Shown: one piece after another, positions 1-7,239 of the stretch
Numbering within the stretch: the stretch's first letter is position 1
How the letters are laid out: each line of letters begins with the position of its first letter
Assembly: GCA_003162995.1 (NCBI GenBank)
Contig: PLUZ01000012.1
Coordinates: 1-11,277, forward strand
From: Methylocapsa sp.
GTDB lineage: Bacteria; Pseudomonadota; Alphaproteobacteria; Rhizobiales; Beijerinckiaceae
Length of the DNA: 11,277 nucleotides
Direction of reading: 5' to 3'
Made by a program: the position numbers and the translations under genes
The notes under the pieces: generated by a model
What the model saw: the letters and a program-made list of their open reading frames with translations, nothing else
What the model was told of the DNA's origin: nothing
Database searches by the model: none

Positions 1-1
1 C

Positions 2-28
2 TAATCAGAGTGCGCCAATCACTGATTA
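2..28 (-). terminator. Possible weak stem-loop after the glycosyltransferase
   Basis: TAATCAG (2-8) and CTGATTA (22-28) are perfect 7-base inverted arms around a 13-base loop, immediately after the stop codon at 30-32 on the minus strand. There is no T-run in view and the window ends here, so a terminator role is only a guess. Confidence 0.2.
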
Positions 29-29
29 A

Positions 30-812
30 TTAATATTCGCGAGGAGACTTAGCTTTTTCAAGCGCTTGTCTAAATTTTGGCCAGGAATTCCCCTGGATCC
101 GAGCCCGCAACCAGCAGTACGCTAATGTAAGCAAGTAGATATTTGCTTGCTTCACTATCTTGAATTTGCTAGAACCTACACTCCGGTTTTTCCACGAGTG
201 TGCGATAACTGCAAAATGCGCTTTATTGTACACAGTGCTAATAGACATTTCTATGGTTAAGTTGAAGTTTTCGGCGAAAAGCGGTTTAATTGAATCTATA
301 ACTTCTCGTCTGTAACATTTAAATCCATTTGTGAAGTCATCATACTTAACCTGAGTAACGAATGCGATCAACTTGTTGCCAAGCCGATTGAGAAATAGTT
401 TAAGGCGCGGATAATCGACCACCTCTGCTCCTGGGGCGAACCGGGTACCAAAGGCACAATCGAAGCCTTCTTCAATCTTTCTATAAAACGCAATAATATC
501 CTCGGGAGTTTCAGAGCCATCGGCCATCACAATAACTACCGATTTGCCACGGAAAAACTCCAGCCCCCAACGGACTGCGATACCGTATCCAGGGATAGGC
601 GGGGTATTAACATACCATAGCTGCTCGTAGGTCTCGGCCAGTTGCTGCAACACGCGTTCGGTTTGATCTGTGCTGGTATTGTTTACACACAAGATTTCGA
701 AAGAGATTCCAGTCGGGGCGAGTTTCTTAAGTAAATTGCACACAGTGCTCTCGATCCCGTCTTCCTCGTTGTGGCAAGGTATTAGGATTGAAATATCCGG
801 TCTGCTATCCAT
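30..812 (-). CDS. Family 2 glycosyltransferase (DPM1-like, soluble)
   Basis: This 260-residue protein is probably a cytoplasmic inverting glycosyltransferase that moves a sugar from a nucleotide donor to a lipid or glycan acceptor. The GT-A fold is visible in order: an N-terminal strand ISILIPCHNEE (residues 7-17), VNNTSTD (43-49) in place of the usual DDGSTD, the donor/metal region VMADGSETPED (95-105), the acceptor-side motif DDFTNGFKCYRRE (158-170) and the RxxGxSK loop near 210-216. These are the landmarks of the dolichol-phosphate-mannose synthase/ArnC-like branch. There is no C-terminal membrane pair, so it is a soluble short form. The ATG at 812 begins just before the first conserved strand, and no strong Shine-Dalgarno is seen. 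The next gene rightward is on the other strand, so it is not in an operon with it. Donor and acceptor cannot be read from sequence. The gene is AT-richer than the oxidoreductase at 1496. Confidence 0.9.
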   Translation of the reverse strand: MDSRPDISILIPCHNEEDGIESTVCNLLKKLAPTGISFEILCVNNTSTDQTERVLQQLAETYEQLWYVNTPPIPGYGIAVRWGLEFFRGKSVVIVMADGSETPEDIIAFYRKIEEGFDCAFGTRFAPGAEVVDYPRLKLFLNRLGNKLIAFVTQVKYDDFTNGFKCYRREVIDSIKPLFAENFNLTIEMSISTVYNKAHFAVIAHSWKNRSVGSSKFKIVKQANIYLLTLAYCWLRARIQGNSWPKFRQALEKAKSPREY

Positions 813-954
813 TTGGGAGTTTCTCTCGCTTGGCGTCTGGCTGAAAATGATGTGGCAATTTCAAAGGGGTGTGATCCCGTCGGAGTTGCGACGATTCGTT
901 CGCGACCGCATTGTTCCGCGCTTAACCCACGCTCATCCGACCGGACAAGGATAA
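813..954 (+). pseudogene. Orphan C-terminal-like reading frame, unidentified
   Basis: The plus-strand frame ending at TAA 952-954 reads through a stretch rich in W, R and hydrophobic residues (LGVWLKMMWQFQRG, then RRFVRDRIVPRLTHAHPTGQG in pieces). It looks more like the tail of a real protein than random translation. It has no plausible start of its own: upstream it runs antisense into the glycosyltransferase that begins at 812. I do not recognise the family. It may be the last ~45 codons of a gene whose body was lost when the locus was rearranged, or it may be chance. Confidence 0.25.
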
Positions 955-1028
955 CCTATGTGAACAGTACATAGCCACAATTATTGCCAATGTGGATCCG
1001 CGCCATTCCCGCGAGACCAAACCCGCCA

Positions 1029-1445
1029 TGAACGATCTTACGCCACCTCTGCCTGGCACGTCACCTGTCTCCGGCAGGACCGTTGTCGCCAAATTCGACG
1101 GTAGTTTGTTGTCGTCGGACGACTACATTCTGGTATTGCGCGAGGTCGGACAAAGCCTTTGCGTCTCCGCTCGCCGGCCTGCCTGCCTGGGTAGAAGACC
1201 CGTATGTGCCTGATCGGGCCCCGACAGTCAGCCTCGCTGATATCATTCGTTTTCGACCGACAATGACCGCGGCAGACTACGAAGAGGGTACGACGTCTCT
1301 AATCCACACGACGATACCATGTTCACGATGCAGCGCCTAGCGCCAGCCAAACGAGAGCTGTGTTCTCATTCGGTCATCGTTCGTATGGAGACTCTATCCA
1401 AAACTCGCACGTTGCTGTGCTTGGCCGCGGCATGCCGATCGTTAT
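1029..1445 (+). pseudogene. IS1380-family transposase, frameshifted N-terminal remnant
   Basis: The ATG at 1029 opens MNDLTPPLPGTSPVSGRTV, followed by VAKFDGSLLSSDD, the typical start of alphaproteobacterial IS1380 transposases (family knowledge: FDGGLLSSDGG, then LREVE). The match then jumps frame. In the next frame come LAGLPAWVEDP and SLADIIRFRPTMTAADYE (about 1171-1287), corresponding to LAACIEDP and LADIIRFRMLMIAAGYED. After another shift come DDTMFTMQRLAPAKRELCS (about 1311-1367), corresponding to DPMFKMALDLAPSDRELCS. Similarity fades near 1440. At least two frameshifts and loss of the whole catalytic domain make it non-functional. An inverted repeat CTATGT/ACATAG (956-961/969-974) lies upstream and could belong to the element's end. 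The complete terminal repeats were not identified. Confidence 0.8.
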
Positions 1446-1478
1446 TGCGAGTCCTTCCTATAGGTTTCGAAACACATT

Positions 1479-1485
1479 AGGGTGG
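1479..1485 (+). promoter_or_regulatory. Shine-Dalgarno deciding the start of the FAD oxidoreductase
   Basis: AGGGTGG lies 7 bases before GTG 1493 and 10 before ATG 1496, but directly against the upstream TTG at 1487. This favours 1493 or 1496 over 1487 as the start codon. Confidence 0.5.
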
Positions 1486-1495
1486 TTTGAAGGTG

Positions 1496-2587
1496 ATGGT
1501 TGAGAAAAGCAGCGCGGCCGCGATCGACGTCGATACGATCGTCATAGGTGCAGGCTTCTATGGCTGCGAGATCGCATTACAGATGAAGCAGCTAGGGCAC
1601 GAACGCGTCGTCCTGGCCGAGAACAGGCCGGGCATCCTCGAACGCGCCTCCTTCGTCAACCAAGCCAGGGTACATAACGGCTACCACTATCCTCGTTCGA
1701 TTCCCACGGCTTTACGATCCCATGTGAATTTTGAGCGGTTTGTCGAGGTGTACCGCCATGCCGTCCTGTTCGATATGACCATGATCTATGCGATTGCCAA
1801 AGGCTCTCGCGTAAGTGCGTCCCAGTTTGTCCGCTTTTGCGAGACGATGGGTATCCCCTGTCGTGAACCACACGTCCGCTTGGTGCGTTTATTCGAGCCG
1901 GGACTCATTGACGAATGTTTTCTCACGCATGAGATCGCCTTCGATTCTCGACGTCTTGCCGACGACCTATCCCGCCGGATTACCGAGAGTAAGCTCGATT
2001 TGCGGCTCGAATCGCGGGCGCATGTCGTTGGCGCCGATGACCGTGCCGTGACTGTCGCGGTGGGGGCAAGCACATTCCGTGCGCGATTCGTGTTTAATTG
2101 TACTTATGGCGAACTTCCGTTTGCGGGCGTTGCCTTGCGTGCAGGGATTAAACGGGAACTGACGGAGATGTTGCTGTTGCGTCCGCCCCACTTGCTCGCC
2201 AAAGTGGGTGTCACTGTCATGGATGGCCCCTTCTTTTCAACGATGCCTTTCCCTGCTGTTGGCCTGCATTCGCTTTCGCATGTACGCTATACGCCGCATT
2301 GGGCCGTGAACGACAACAATCTTCGCCACCTGACCCCTCTCCGCAGCAACGGCATAGCCATGCTTCGTGAGGCAGCGCATTTCCTGCCCTGTCTTGCCGC
2401 GGCCGATCCGATCCGCTCTATATTTGAAATAAAAGCGATCCTAACGCGCAACGAGGATGACGACGGCCGTCCAATTTTAATCGAGCAGTCGGAGGCATCC
2501 CCCCGCATTTGGTCTATCCTCGGCTCGAAGATCGACAACATCTTCGATGCACTGGATTTTATAGCTCATCGTGACTGGACATGGTAA
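1496..2587 (+). CDS. FAD-dependent oxidoreductase (DAO family)
   Basis: This is a flavoprotein of about 363 residues with an N-terminal Rossmann dinucleotide fold. VIVIGAGFYG-type sequence (GAGFYG at about residues 18-23) and an acidic end of the second strand (LAE) form the classic GxGxxG...E adenosine site of D-amino-acid-oxidase/glycine-oxidase-like enzymes. NQARVHNGYHYPRS at about 55-68 is, from experience, typical of a DAO subgroup often found beside glycosyltransferases in polysaccharide clusters. The C-terminus DNIFDALDF may contribute to flavin binding. The reaction would be oxidation of a C-N or C-O bond, substrate unknown. ATG 1496 (or GTG 1493) fits the upstream AGGGTGG better than TTG 1487. 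A truncated glycosyltransferase begins 24 bases after the stop, suggesting an original operon. It is GC-rich compared with the genes at 30-812 and 4882-7194. It appears full-length for the family, with no obvious damage. Confidence 0.85.
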   Translation: MVEKSSAAAIDVDTIVIGAGFYGCEIALQMKQLGHERVVLAENRPGILERASFVNQARVHNGYHYPRSIPTALRSHVNFERFVEVYRHAVLFDMTMIYAIAKGSRVSASQFVRFCETMGIPCREPHVRLVRLFEPGLIDECFLTHEIAFDSRRLADDLSRRITESKLDLRLESRAHVVGADDRAVTVAVGASTFRARFVFNCTYGELPFAGVALRAGIKRELTEMLLLRPPHLLAKVGVTVMDGPFFSTMPFPAVGLHSLSHVRYTPHWAVNDNNLRHLTPLRSNGIAMLREAAHFLPCLAAADPIRSIFEIKAILTRNEDDDGRPILIEQSEASPRIWSILGSKIDNIFDALDFIAHRDWTW

Positions 2588-2611
2588 AGTGTCCTAGCAA
2601 TAAGGTTGGCG

Positions 2612-2751
2612 ATGGTTATGAAACTTACGTCGCTGACTGCGGTGTTCATCGCGCGTGACTTCTGCGCGCTCATCAAAACTGTGCGGGCGCTGGCGGAGCG
2701 GGTTGTCGATGTTAACATCATCATTGTCGCCAATGGCGCCGGCAGCGTTAC
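2612..2751 (+). pseudogene. Family 2 glycosyltransferase, truncated to its first ~47 codons
   Basis: ATG 2612, six bases after AAGG (2602-2605), starts a frame whose first part resembles the N-terminal strand-helix-strand of a GT-A family 2 glycosyltransferase: LTSLTAVFIARD, a helix with KTVRALAERV, then VDVNIIIVANGAGS, equivalent to the usual IIVVDDGS strand. At 2751/2752 the sequence changes abruptly into the end of an IS3-type element. Everything downstream (donor site, DxD, acceptor domain) is missing from the window. The 24-base gap to the FAD oxidoreductase suggests the two genes were co-transcribed. The frame stays open to 2965, but that tail is IS and unrelated sequence, so a protein of that length would be a chimera. 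Confidence 0.65.
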
Positions 2752-2853
2752 CCCGATGATCTGCTCTTCCGCAAACTTGCTGCGCTTCGTAGTCCGGTCC
2801 TTCCTTCGCTCCGGATTCTACAAAGCTTTGGAGGAAATTCAGGGGCCACATTA
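2752..2853 (-). mobile_element. IS3-family element, left-end fragment with start of orfA
   Basis: Read on the minus strand, this 102-base piece has an outer end TAATGTGGCCCCTG and then the first ~13 codons of an OrfA (KRSKFAEEQIIG, with ACG in place of the ATG), as in the common MKRSRFTEEQIIGILKEQE transposase family. It aligns without gaps to 8276-8377, with roughly 17 differences in 102 positions, so the two are related but clearly diverged copies. The inner end at 2752 is cut exactly where the family 2 glycosyltransferase sequence begins. The fragment is immobile. Confidence 0.8.
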
Positions 2854-2970
2854 CCCCGCGCGTCCATCCCAGACTAAAACTCTAACTGGATCACCGAGTA
2901 GGAGCAGACCCCCTCGCTTATTCCGCTGTTCGAATATTTCAGGCCAGCTTCCTGTTCGCCGGTAGCGGCG
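2854..2970. other. Gap with no recognisable gene
   Basis: There are 117 bases between the IS end and the stop of the fucosyltransferase-like gene. I see no motif, terminator or credible reading frame. It may be flanking sequence brought in with the element. Confidence 0.4.
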
Positions 2971-4041
2971 TCAAAGAAATTTGCGTGACAGCCGATTCTT
3001 GAGCCATCTTTGACGCAAAAACTCGCGGACGCGAGCGCGGACCATTCGCTTAACCTGATAATATCTTCTTATTATTGGGTAATTCATTTCGACGAGTTGT
3101 CCGTTCAGAAGAATGATTCGACCCGCCTCCGGATTCCTGCTGGCGATTATGCGTGATGCTATGACTGGAAAATGGGCGTTATCTTGCCCAACAATGCCTC
3201 CGCAGAGGGAAAGGAGAATTAAGTTTTTAAGTGCTGTAAATGTTTCTTGTTGGGCCAGTTCGGGGTTATGAAACAGCATTTTGTGATTAGCATTATTGTA
3301 TCTCTTTTCAGTTTCATCGAAAATAAGAGTGACGCCGGGGGGCAAACGAATTTCTTGCATGGCATTTTGACTGTCACTTGCCAAGAACAGTGAGTCAAAC
3401 GGCCAAACTTGATGAACCGCGCCGATCGCGCGGTTCACTTCGGCTGCAGGTACATAAGCGTTTTCGACGGATTTGTCGCCGCGCCGCAAATGGACGCCCA
3501 ATGTGGTTAGGCTAATTCCTAACCGCTTTTTCTCGGCATCGACCATCGACTGGGCTGACGGCAACAGGCGCATCCACGCGAAGATCTCGCTCTCAACATT
3601 TGCGTCACTATCGATGCCGTATCGTTGGACAAATTTACGGTGGATCCAATCCTCAACTCGATCCGCAACCGTATCCAGGCGTTTCACGGCGGTGAGATAG
3701 TTAAATCGGAGAAATGCTGCTTCCTGCTGGAGCAATGGATCAAAAAGATCAACAGCGGACCAATCCATGTTAGTGGGGGCATTCGAATATTGGGGCTCAA
3801 ATGTTTGCAGATATGGTGGATCGGCGTGACTGCTAAAGACCGCTTTTCTATCGAGAGCCAGCGCGAGCTTAAGTGCTAAAAGACGCCCCGAAATTTGTCC
3901 TCCGAATCCTATCGGCAATTGTTCAATAAAAATGTATTTCGTTACCCGACCATATTGAATTCGATTCAATTCTTGACTGATCGGGAAATGTCGAACTTTG
4001 GGCTCGGACGGATTGTTCAAGTCGCTTCTTGATACGCTCAT
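2971..4041 (-). CDS. Fucosyltransferase-superfamily protein (GT23/NodZ/GT65-like)
   Basis: This 356-residue protein has the three signatures of GT-B fucosyltransferases. GFGGQISGRLLALKLALALDR (45-65, seen as GFGGQ plus a helix) matches the first loop, like the G-x-G-N-Q loop of GT11. GVHLRRGDK (182-190) is the HxRRxDK GDP-fucose pyrophosphate-binding motif. LLSLCGGIVGQDNAHFP (276-292) matches the third conserved block near the donor site. FLASDS (219-224) is the usual strand before the second donor loop. In rhizobia such proteins add fucose to Nod factors, and in other bacteria to surface glycans; here the acceptor is unknown. There is no signal peptide or membrane segment, and the basic C-terminus (KRMVRARVREFLRQRW in part) may touch membrane or acceptor lipid. 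ATG 4041 is preceded by a weak GGA. The gene stands alone on the minus strand. A donor other than GDP-fucose is possible. Confidence 0.75.
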   Translation of the reverse strand: MSVSRSDLNNPSEPKVRHFPISQELNRIQYGRVTKYIFIEQLPIGFGGQISGRLLALKLALALDRKAVFSSHADPPYLQTFEPQYSNAPTNMDWSAVDLFDPLLQQEAAFLRFNYLTAVKRLDTVADRVEDWIHRKFVQRYGIDSDANVESEIFAWMRLLPSAQSMVDAEKKRLGISLTTLGVHLRRGDKSVENAYVPAAEVNRAIGAVHQVWPFDSLFLASDSQNAMQEIRLPPGVTLIFDETEKRYNNANHKMLFHNPELAQQETFTALKNLILLSLCGGIVGQDNAHFPVIASRIIASRNPEAGRIILLNGQLVEMNYPIIRRYYQVKRMVRARVREFLRQRWLKNRLSRKFL

Positions 4042-4532
4042 CTAAATTCCACTTTTGACCTTTTAATTTTGCTCGCCTCCCGATCTATGGAGGATCGAGA
4101 AGCAGGAAGACTACGACATGATGCTGTATCATACTGCATCGCGATGAGATTGTCGCCGCCTGAGCACTCGGGCGACCGATTGGGTCCCGACGAATGGCCG
4201 CTTGATCGGTACTTTGGTGGTAAATAGGCGAGGGAAGGCATGGAGAGACACTCCATTATGAATGTCAATGACTAGAGGATCGAAAACAGCCGAAACACAA
4301 GCTCATTGCTTGCTGCAAACTAAACAATCATGTGAATCCTAGTTTAATTCTGAAAGAAAACGCTCCATTGCACCTTTGAATCCAAAATGCGAAACATCAT
4401 TGTCACCAAGCTGCAATATACATTATTTAAAGCAAAAAACAACGCGAATATGACCAAAAAGCGCAACTTTTGACTGATCTTAGACAGTCTGCGTCAGCAA
4501 CTGATTAAACGCAGAAAGCAATTTGTGCCAGA
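4042..4532. other. Long AT-rich intergenic region, partly IS-like
   Basis: No credible gene is seen. Around 4145-4227 a plus-strand frame reads LSPPEHSGD and later DRYFGGK, which faintly resembles the start of an IS5-family transposase (LLPPE..G and a following N/D-RR-G block). A short perfect hairpin ATGGAG/CTCCAT (4240-4245/4251-4256) lies just after. From about 4260 to 4500 the DNA is AT-rich. It may hold the promoter of the minus-strand gene ending at 2971, but no -35/-10 pair stood out. Confidence 0.4.
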
Positions 4533-4860
4533 AACTGCAACGTCGGCGTAAACGACAGCCAAAACGTCAAAACCACCGAGGGCGCTCGAGGGTCTGACGC
4601 CGGCAAGAAAATCAATGGCCGCAAGCGTGATATAGTGACCGATAGCTTAGACTTCTGAGGCTCGGCTTGCCCATCTACTCAATGTTGGCGATGCGATCTC
4701 CCGGTTCCTTTTTCAGGACGAAGGAGATGGAGCTGCCGGACACGTGGCCGCGAATAGTCTAGAAGCGGCCGCTGAAATGGACCGCACAGCGGAACGTCGT
4801 GGCTTGCGAAATCGTATTGACAAGCCAAGGGCGCTGGGGCTTCCCTTTGGCCGAAATTGT
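4533..4860 (+). pseudogene. IS5-family transposase, internal fragment
   Basis: From 4533 the plus strand reads NDSQNVKTTEGARGSDAGKK followed by INGRKRDIVTD up to 4652, then a stop. This is the unmistakable DDE-domain block of IS5/IS427-type transposases (family consensus VIDSQSVKTTE, GYDAGKKIKGRKRHIVTD), including the first catalytic Asp context (I/N-D-S-Q). Beyond the stop, weaker similarity seems to continue in shifting frames: DEGDGAAGH near 4720-4745 (compare ADGGYAG), then LKWT near 4770. Both flanks of the transposase are missing. I infer that this decayed element reaches to the ribosome-binding site of the PQQ dehydrogenase. Boundaries beyond 4652 are uncertain. Confidence 0.7.
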
Positions 4861-4871
4861 TCTCCTCACTC

Positions 4872-4877
4872 GGAGGG
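4872..4877 (+). promoter_or_regulatory. Shine-Dalgarno of the PQQ dehydrogenase
   Basis: GGAGGG is placed 4 bases before GTG 4882. No comparable site precedes the earlier in-frame start at 4744. This site decides the start. Confidence 0.75.
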
Positions 4878-4881
4878 AATT

Positions 4882-7194
4882 GTGAAGCATTTTATATGGG
4901 TAAGATGGGCACTTGTCGCGTGCGTACTACTCGGTCTGAGCGTCCCTTGGTTATATTTAACATTATTGAATAACAAGGATATAGTTAGGTCAATATTGAG
5001 CCAAATTCCGACAGGCCCTTACCTCATCGATGCATATCATCATTTTGTACCAACGCCGCGAGAAGTGAACGATATCCCTTATTCCATATTCAGTCTTAAA
5101 CCTGCCTGGGAAATTGAAAACCAAGCAGTTCGAGACGCCTTACCTGATTTCAGCGTCATTCGAGGTCTGAACCTCGACAAATTCCCTTCTACTTCGATTC
5201 CGTCATCCACGCGGTTTAACACTTGGGAAAGAAGCAATGCAGATGCATTCTCGAGCAAATACTCAGAACTTAATCAAATAAATGTTTCCAACGTAAAACA
5301 CTTAGTGCCAGCTTGGACTTATCATTCTGGAGAACAACTACTCAATGCAAAAATATGGGCGACGAACGTCGAAACAAATCCAATAATTGCAGATCGAAAA
5401 ATATTTGTTACAACGCCAGCTGATTTTTTGGTCTCACTTAATGCAGTCAACGGGACGGAGATTTGGAGGACGAAACTTCATAGACCAGCAAGACGGGGGC
5501 TGCTGTGGTGGGGTGGAAACGCGGTTTGTGCTCCCAGATTATTTGTACCTACTACAAACGACGGCGTTTATGCCGTTAATCCTGAAGATGGCAGAATCAT
5601 AGGTGAATTCGGAGACCACGGCCACGTCGGAGACGCGGGATCAGTTGTCGCGCCGGCTGTCGACGGCAATATTCTTATTGTCGCGACTTTAGCCTCGACG
5701 GTAGAGGCCTATGACGTCGTATCTGGGAAATATTTATGGAAGACACCGCTGCTCAAGAAATCTGACTCATTTTTGCCGCCTCCTTCCCAAGACTTTATGC
5801 TAGACGGTGCAGTTCCTTGGAGCGGATTTTCATTGGACAGGGCGCGCTCACGTATATACGTGAGCACAAGTGAAGCGCGACCAGGGTTGTATGGCGTATC
5901 CCGCCCAGGTAAAAATGATTATACAAATAGTATTGTGTCAATTGATATAGCCACTGGAGAAATAAAATGGTCCTTTCAAGAGGTGGCGCATGATTTATGG
6001 GATTTCGATCTTCCCGCACCTCCGATTCTGACAACTATACGACGGGGGGACAAGCTCATCGACGTTGTCGCAGCTGTTACCAAAATCGGCAATACACTCT
6101 TGCTCGACCGCGACAGTGGTAAGCCTATTTTCGATTTTCGGTTACGAAAGGCGCCTGTTTCCCGGGTTCCTGGCGAAAAGACGTGGCCGTACCAGCCAGC
6201 CATCGAACTACCGGAGCCTTTCGGCGAGCAGGTTTTTCTACCCTCGGATGTCACAAATATCAGCGAAATTCAGAGAGCTTCTGTTGAAAGGAAATTAAAG
6301 AACGCTGAATTTGGATTTTTTGTTCCGCCTGCGGTTCAGGGAACAATCGTTAGCTTTGGTTTGCATGGGGGCGCTGAGTGGCCTGGAGCGGCGGCTGATC
6401 AAGCGACCGGGACACTGTATGTACCGTCGAATAGATATCCTTGGATTGTTCGCCTTTACTATAGGGATCGATTGTCAAATCCCATTCGCTCGACCGATCC
6501 AGTAGGAGACAAGCTATACCAAGAAAAATGTGGAGGTTGTCACGGCGTCGACAGAGAAGGCTACTACGCGAATGAGTTTGAAGGTGACAAGTATTATCCC
6601 TCATTGGTTGGGATCAGCGTTGCCAAGGATAGCAAAAAAATTGAATCGTTTCAAGAAAACCACTCCGGGATCGACGGCTTAAAAGACGTAAGTATAGATG
6701 AGCTGGCGCTTATCAGTCGTTATTTAAGTGCTGCTGATCATATCAGCGATGATAGAAGGTCTTTGCAGCTCGCTGGCGCATCGCAATTGCTGCTGGATAA
6801 CCAGGGTTATCCGGGTTCACAACCACCGTGGGGAAATATTACAGCAATAGATCTCAATTCCGGTAAGAAGATATGGCGGGTCCCTTTTGGAGAATACCTT
6901 GAACTTACCAAAATGGGAATTCCTATTACTGGTCAGCCCAATTTTGGCGGGCTCATTGTGACCAAAGGTGGCCTCATTTTTGCTACGGGAACGATTGACA
7001 AAAAAATAAGGGCTCTTGATTCAACTTCTGGAACTCAATTGTGGGATTATGATTTACCAGCGCCCGGGAGTGCCCCACCTTCTACATACGAAATTGACGG
7101 AATCCAGTATCTTCTGGTCGTGGCAACAGGCGGTATTTATGCGAACTTCAAAGATCACTCCGACGCAATAATAGCGTTTAAACTTGGAAATTGA
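4882..7194 (+). CDS. Membrane-anchored PQQ-dependent dehydrogenase with inserted c-type cytochrome domain
   Basis: From GTG 4882 this is a 770-residue quinoprotein that would oxidise a sugar or alcohol in the periplasm using PQQ and pass electrons to haem c. One membrane segment (about residues 5-28) anchors it, followed by a linker of about 80 residues. The eight-bladed propeller begins near 112 (FNTWERSNAD, then LNQINVSNVKHLVPAWTYH). Blade ends of the type D..G...W recur. Active-site landmarks of the glucose-dehydrogenase branch are HDLWDFDLPAPP (370-381) and TKIGNTLLLDR (400-410, the Lys contacting PQQ). A cytochrome domain (about 539-619) with CGGCH at 550-554 interrupts the propeller before the last blades (WGNITAIDLNSGKKIWR; then FGGLIVTKGGLIFATGT). 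The usual Met ligand is absent from that domain. Starting at 4744 would add 46 residues apparently translated from IS5 debris. The gene is AT-rich next to its neighbours, suggesting transfer. Substrate unknown; glucose, a polyol or quinate are options. Confidence 0.85.
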   Translation: MKHFIWVRWALVACVLLGLSVPWLYLTLLNNKDIVRSILSQIPTGPYLIDAYHHFVPTPREVNDIPYSIFSLKPAWEIENQAVRDALPDFSVIRGLNLDKFPSTSIPSSTRFNTWERSNADAFSSKYSELNQINVSNVKHLVPAWTYHSGEQLLNAKIWATNVETNPIIADRKIFVTTPADFLVSLNAVNGTEIWRTKLHRPARRGLLWWGGNAVCAPRLFVPTTNDGVYAVNPEDGRIIGEFGDHGHVGDAGSVVAPAVDGNILIVATLASTVEAYDVVSGKYLWKTPLLKKSDSFLPPPSQDFMLDGAVPWSGFSLDRARSRIYVSTSEARPGLYGVSRPGKNDYTNSIVSIDIATGEIKWSFQEVAHDLWDFDLPAPPILTTIRRGDKLIDVVAAVTKIGNTLLLDRDSGKPIFDFRLRKAPVSRVPGEKTWPYQPAIELPEPFGEQVFLPSDVTNISEIQRASVERKLKNAEFGFFVPPAVQGTIVSFGLHGGAEWPGAAADQATGTLYVPSNRYPWIVRLYYRDRLSNPIRSTDPVGDKLYQEKCGGCHGVDREGYYANEFEGDKYYPSLVGISVAKDSKKIESFQENHSGIDGLKDVSIDELALISRYLSAADHISDDRRSLQLAGASQLLLDNQGYPGSQPPWGNITAIDLNSGKKIWRVPFGEYLELTKMGIPITGQPNFGGLIVTKGGLIFATGTIDKKIRALDSTSGTQLWDYDLPAPGSAPPSTYEIDGIQYLLVVATGGIYANFKDHSDAIIAFKLGN

Positions 7195-7233
7195 CTCCAT
7201 CCTGTGGGCTCACAACTTTAGCAGATCGCTGGT
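7195..7233. other. Short spacer between the dehydrogenase and the IS3 element
   Basis: There are 39 bases after the TGA with no stem-loop or T-run. No terminator for the dehydrogenase is apparent here, so its transcript may run into the element. Confidence 0.4.
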
Positions 7234-7239
7234 TGACGT

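Noticed and set aside
670..812. Plus-strand frame through the start of the first glycosyltransferase
   Set aside because: This part is simply antisense to the well-supported minus-strand glycosyltransferase; only the portion after 812 is kept as a tentative remnant.
2752..2965. Extension of the truncated glycosyltransferase frame
   Set aside because: The frame crosses the IS junction and reads the IS orfA antisense, so the residues after 2751 are not a protein domain.
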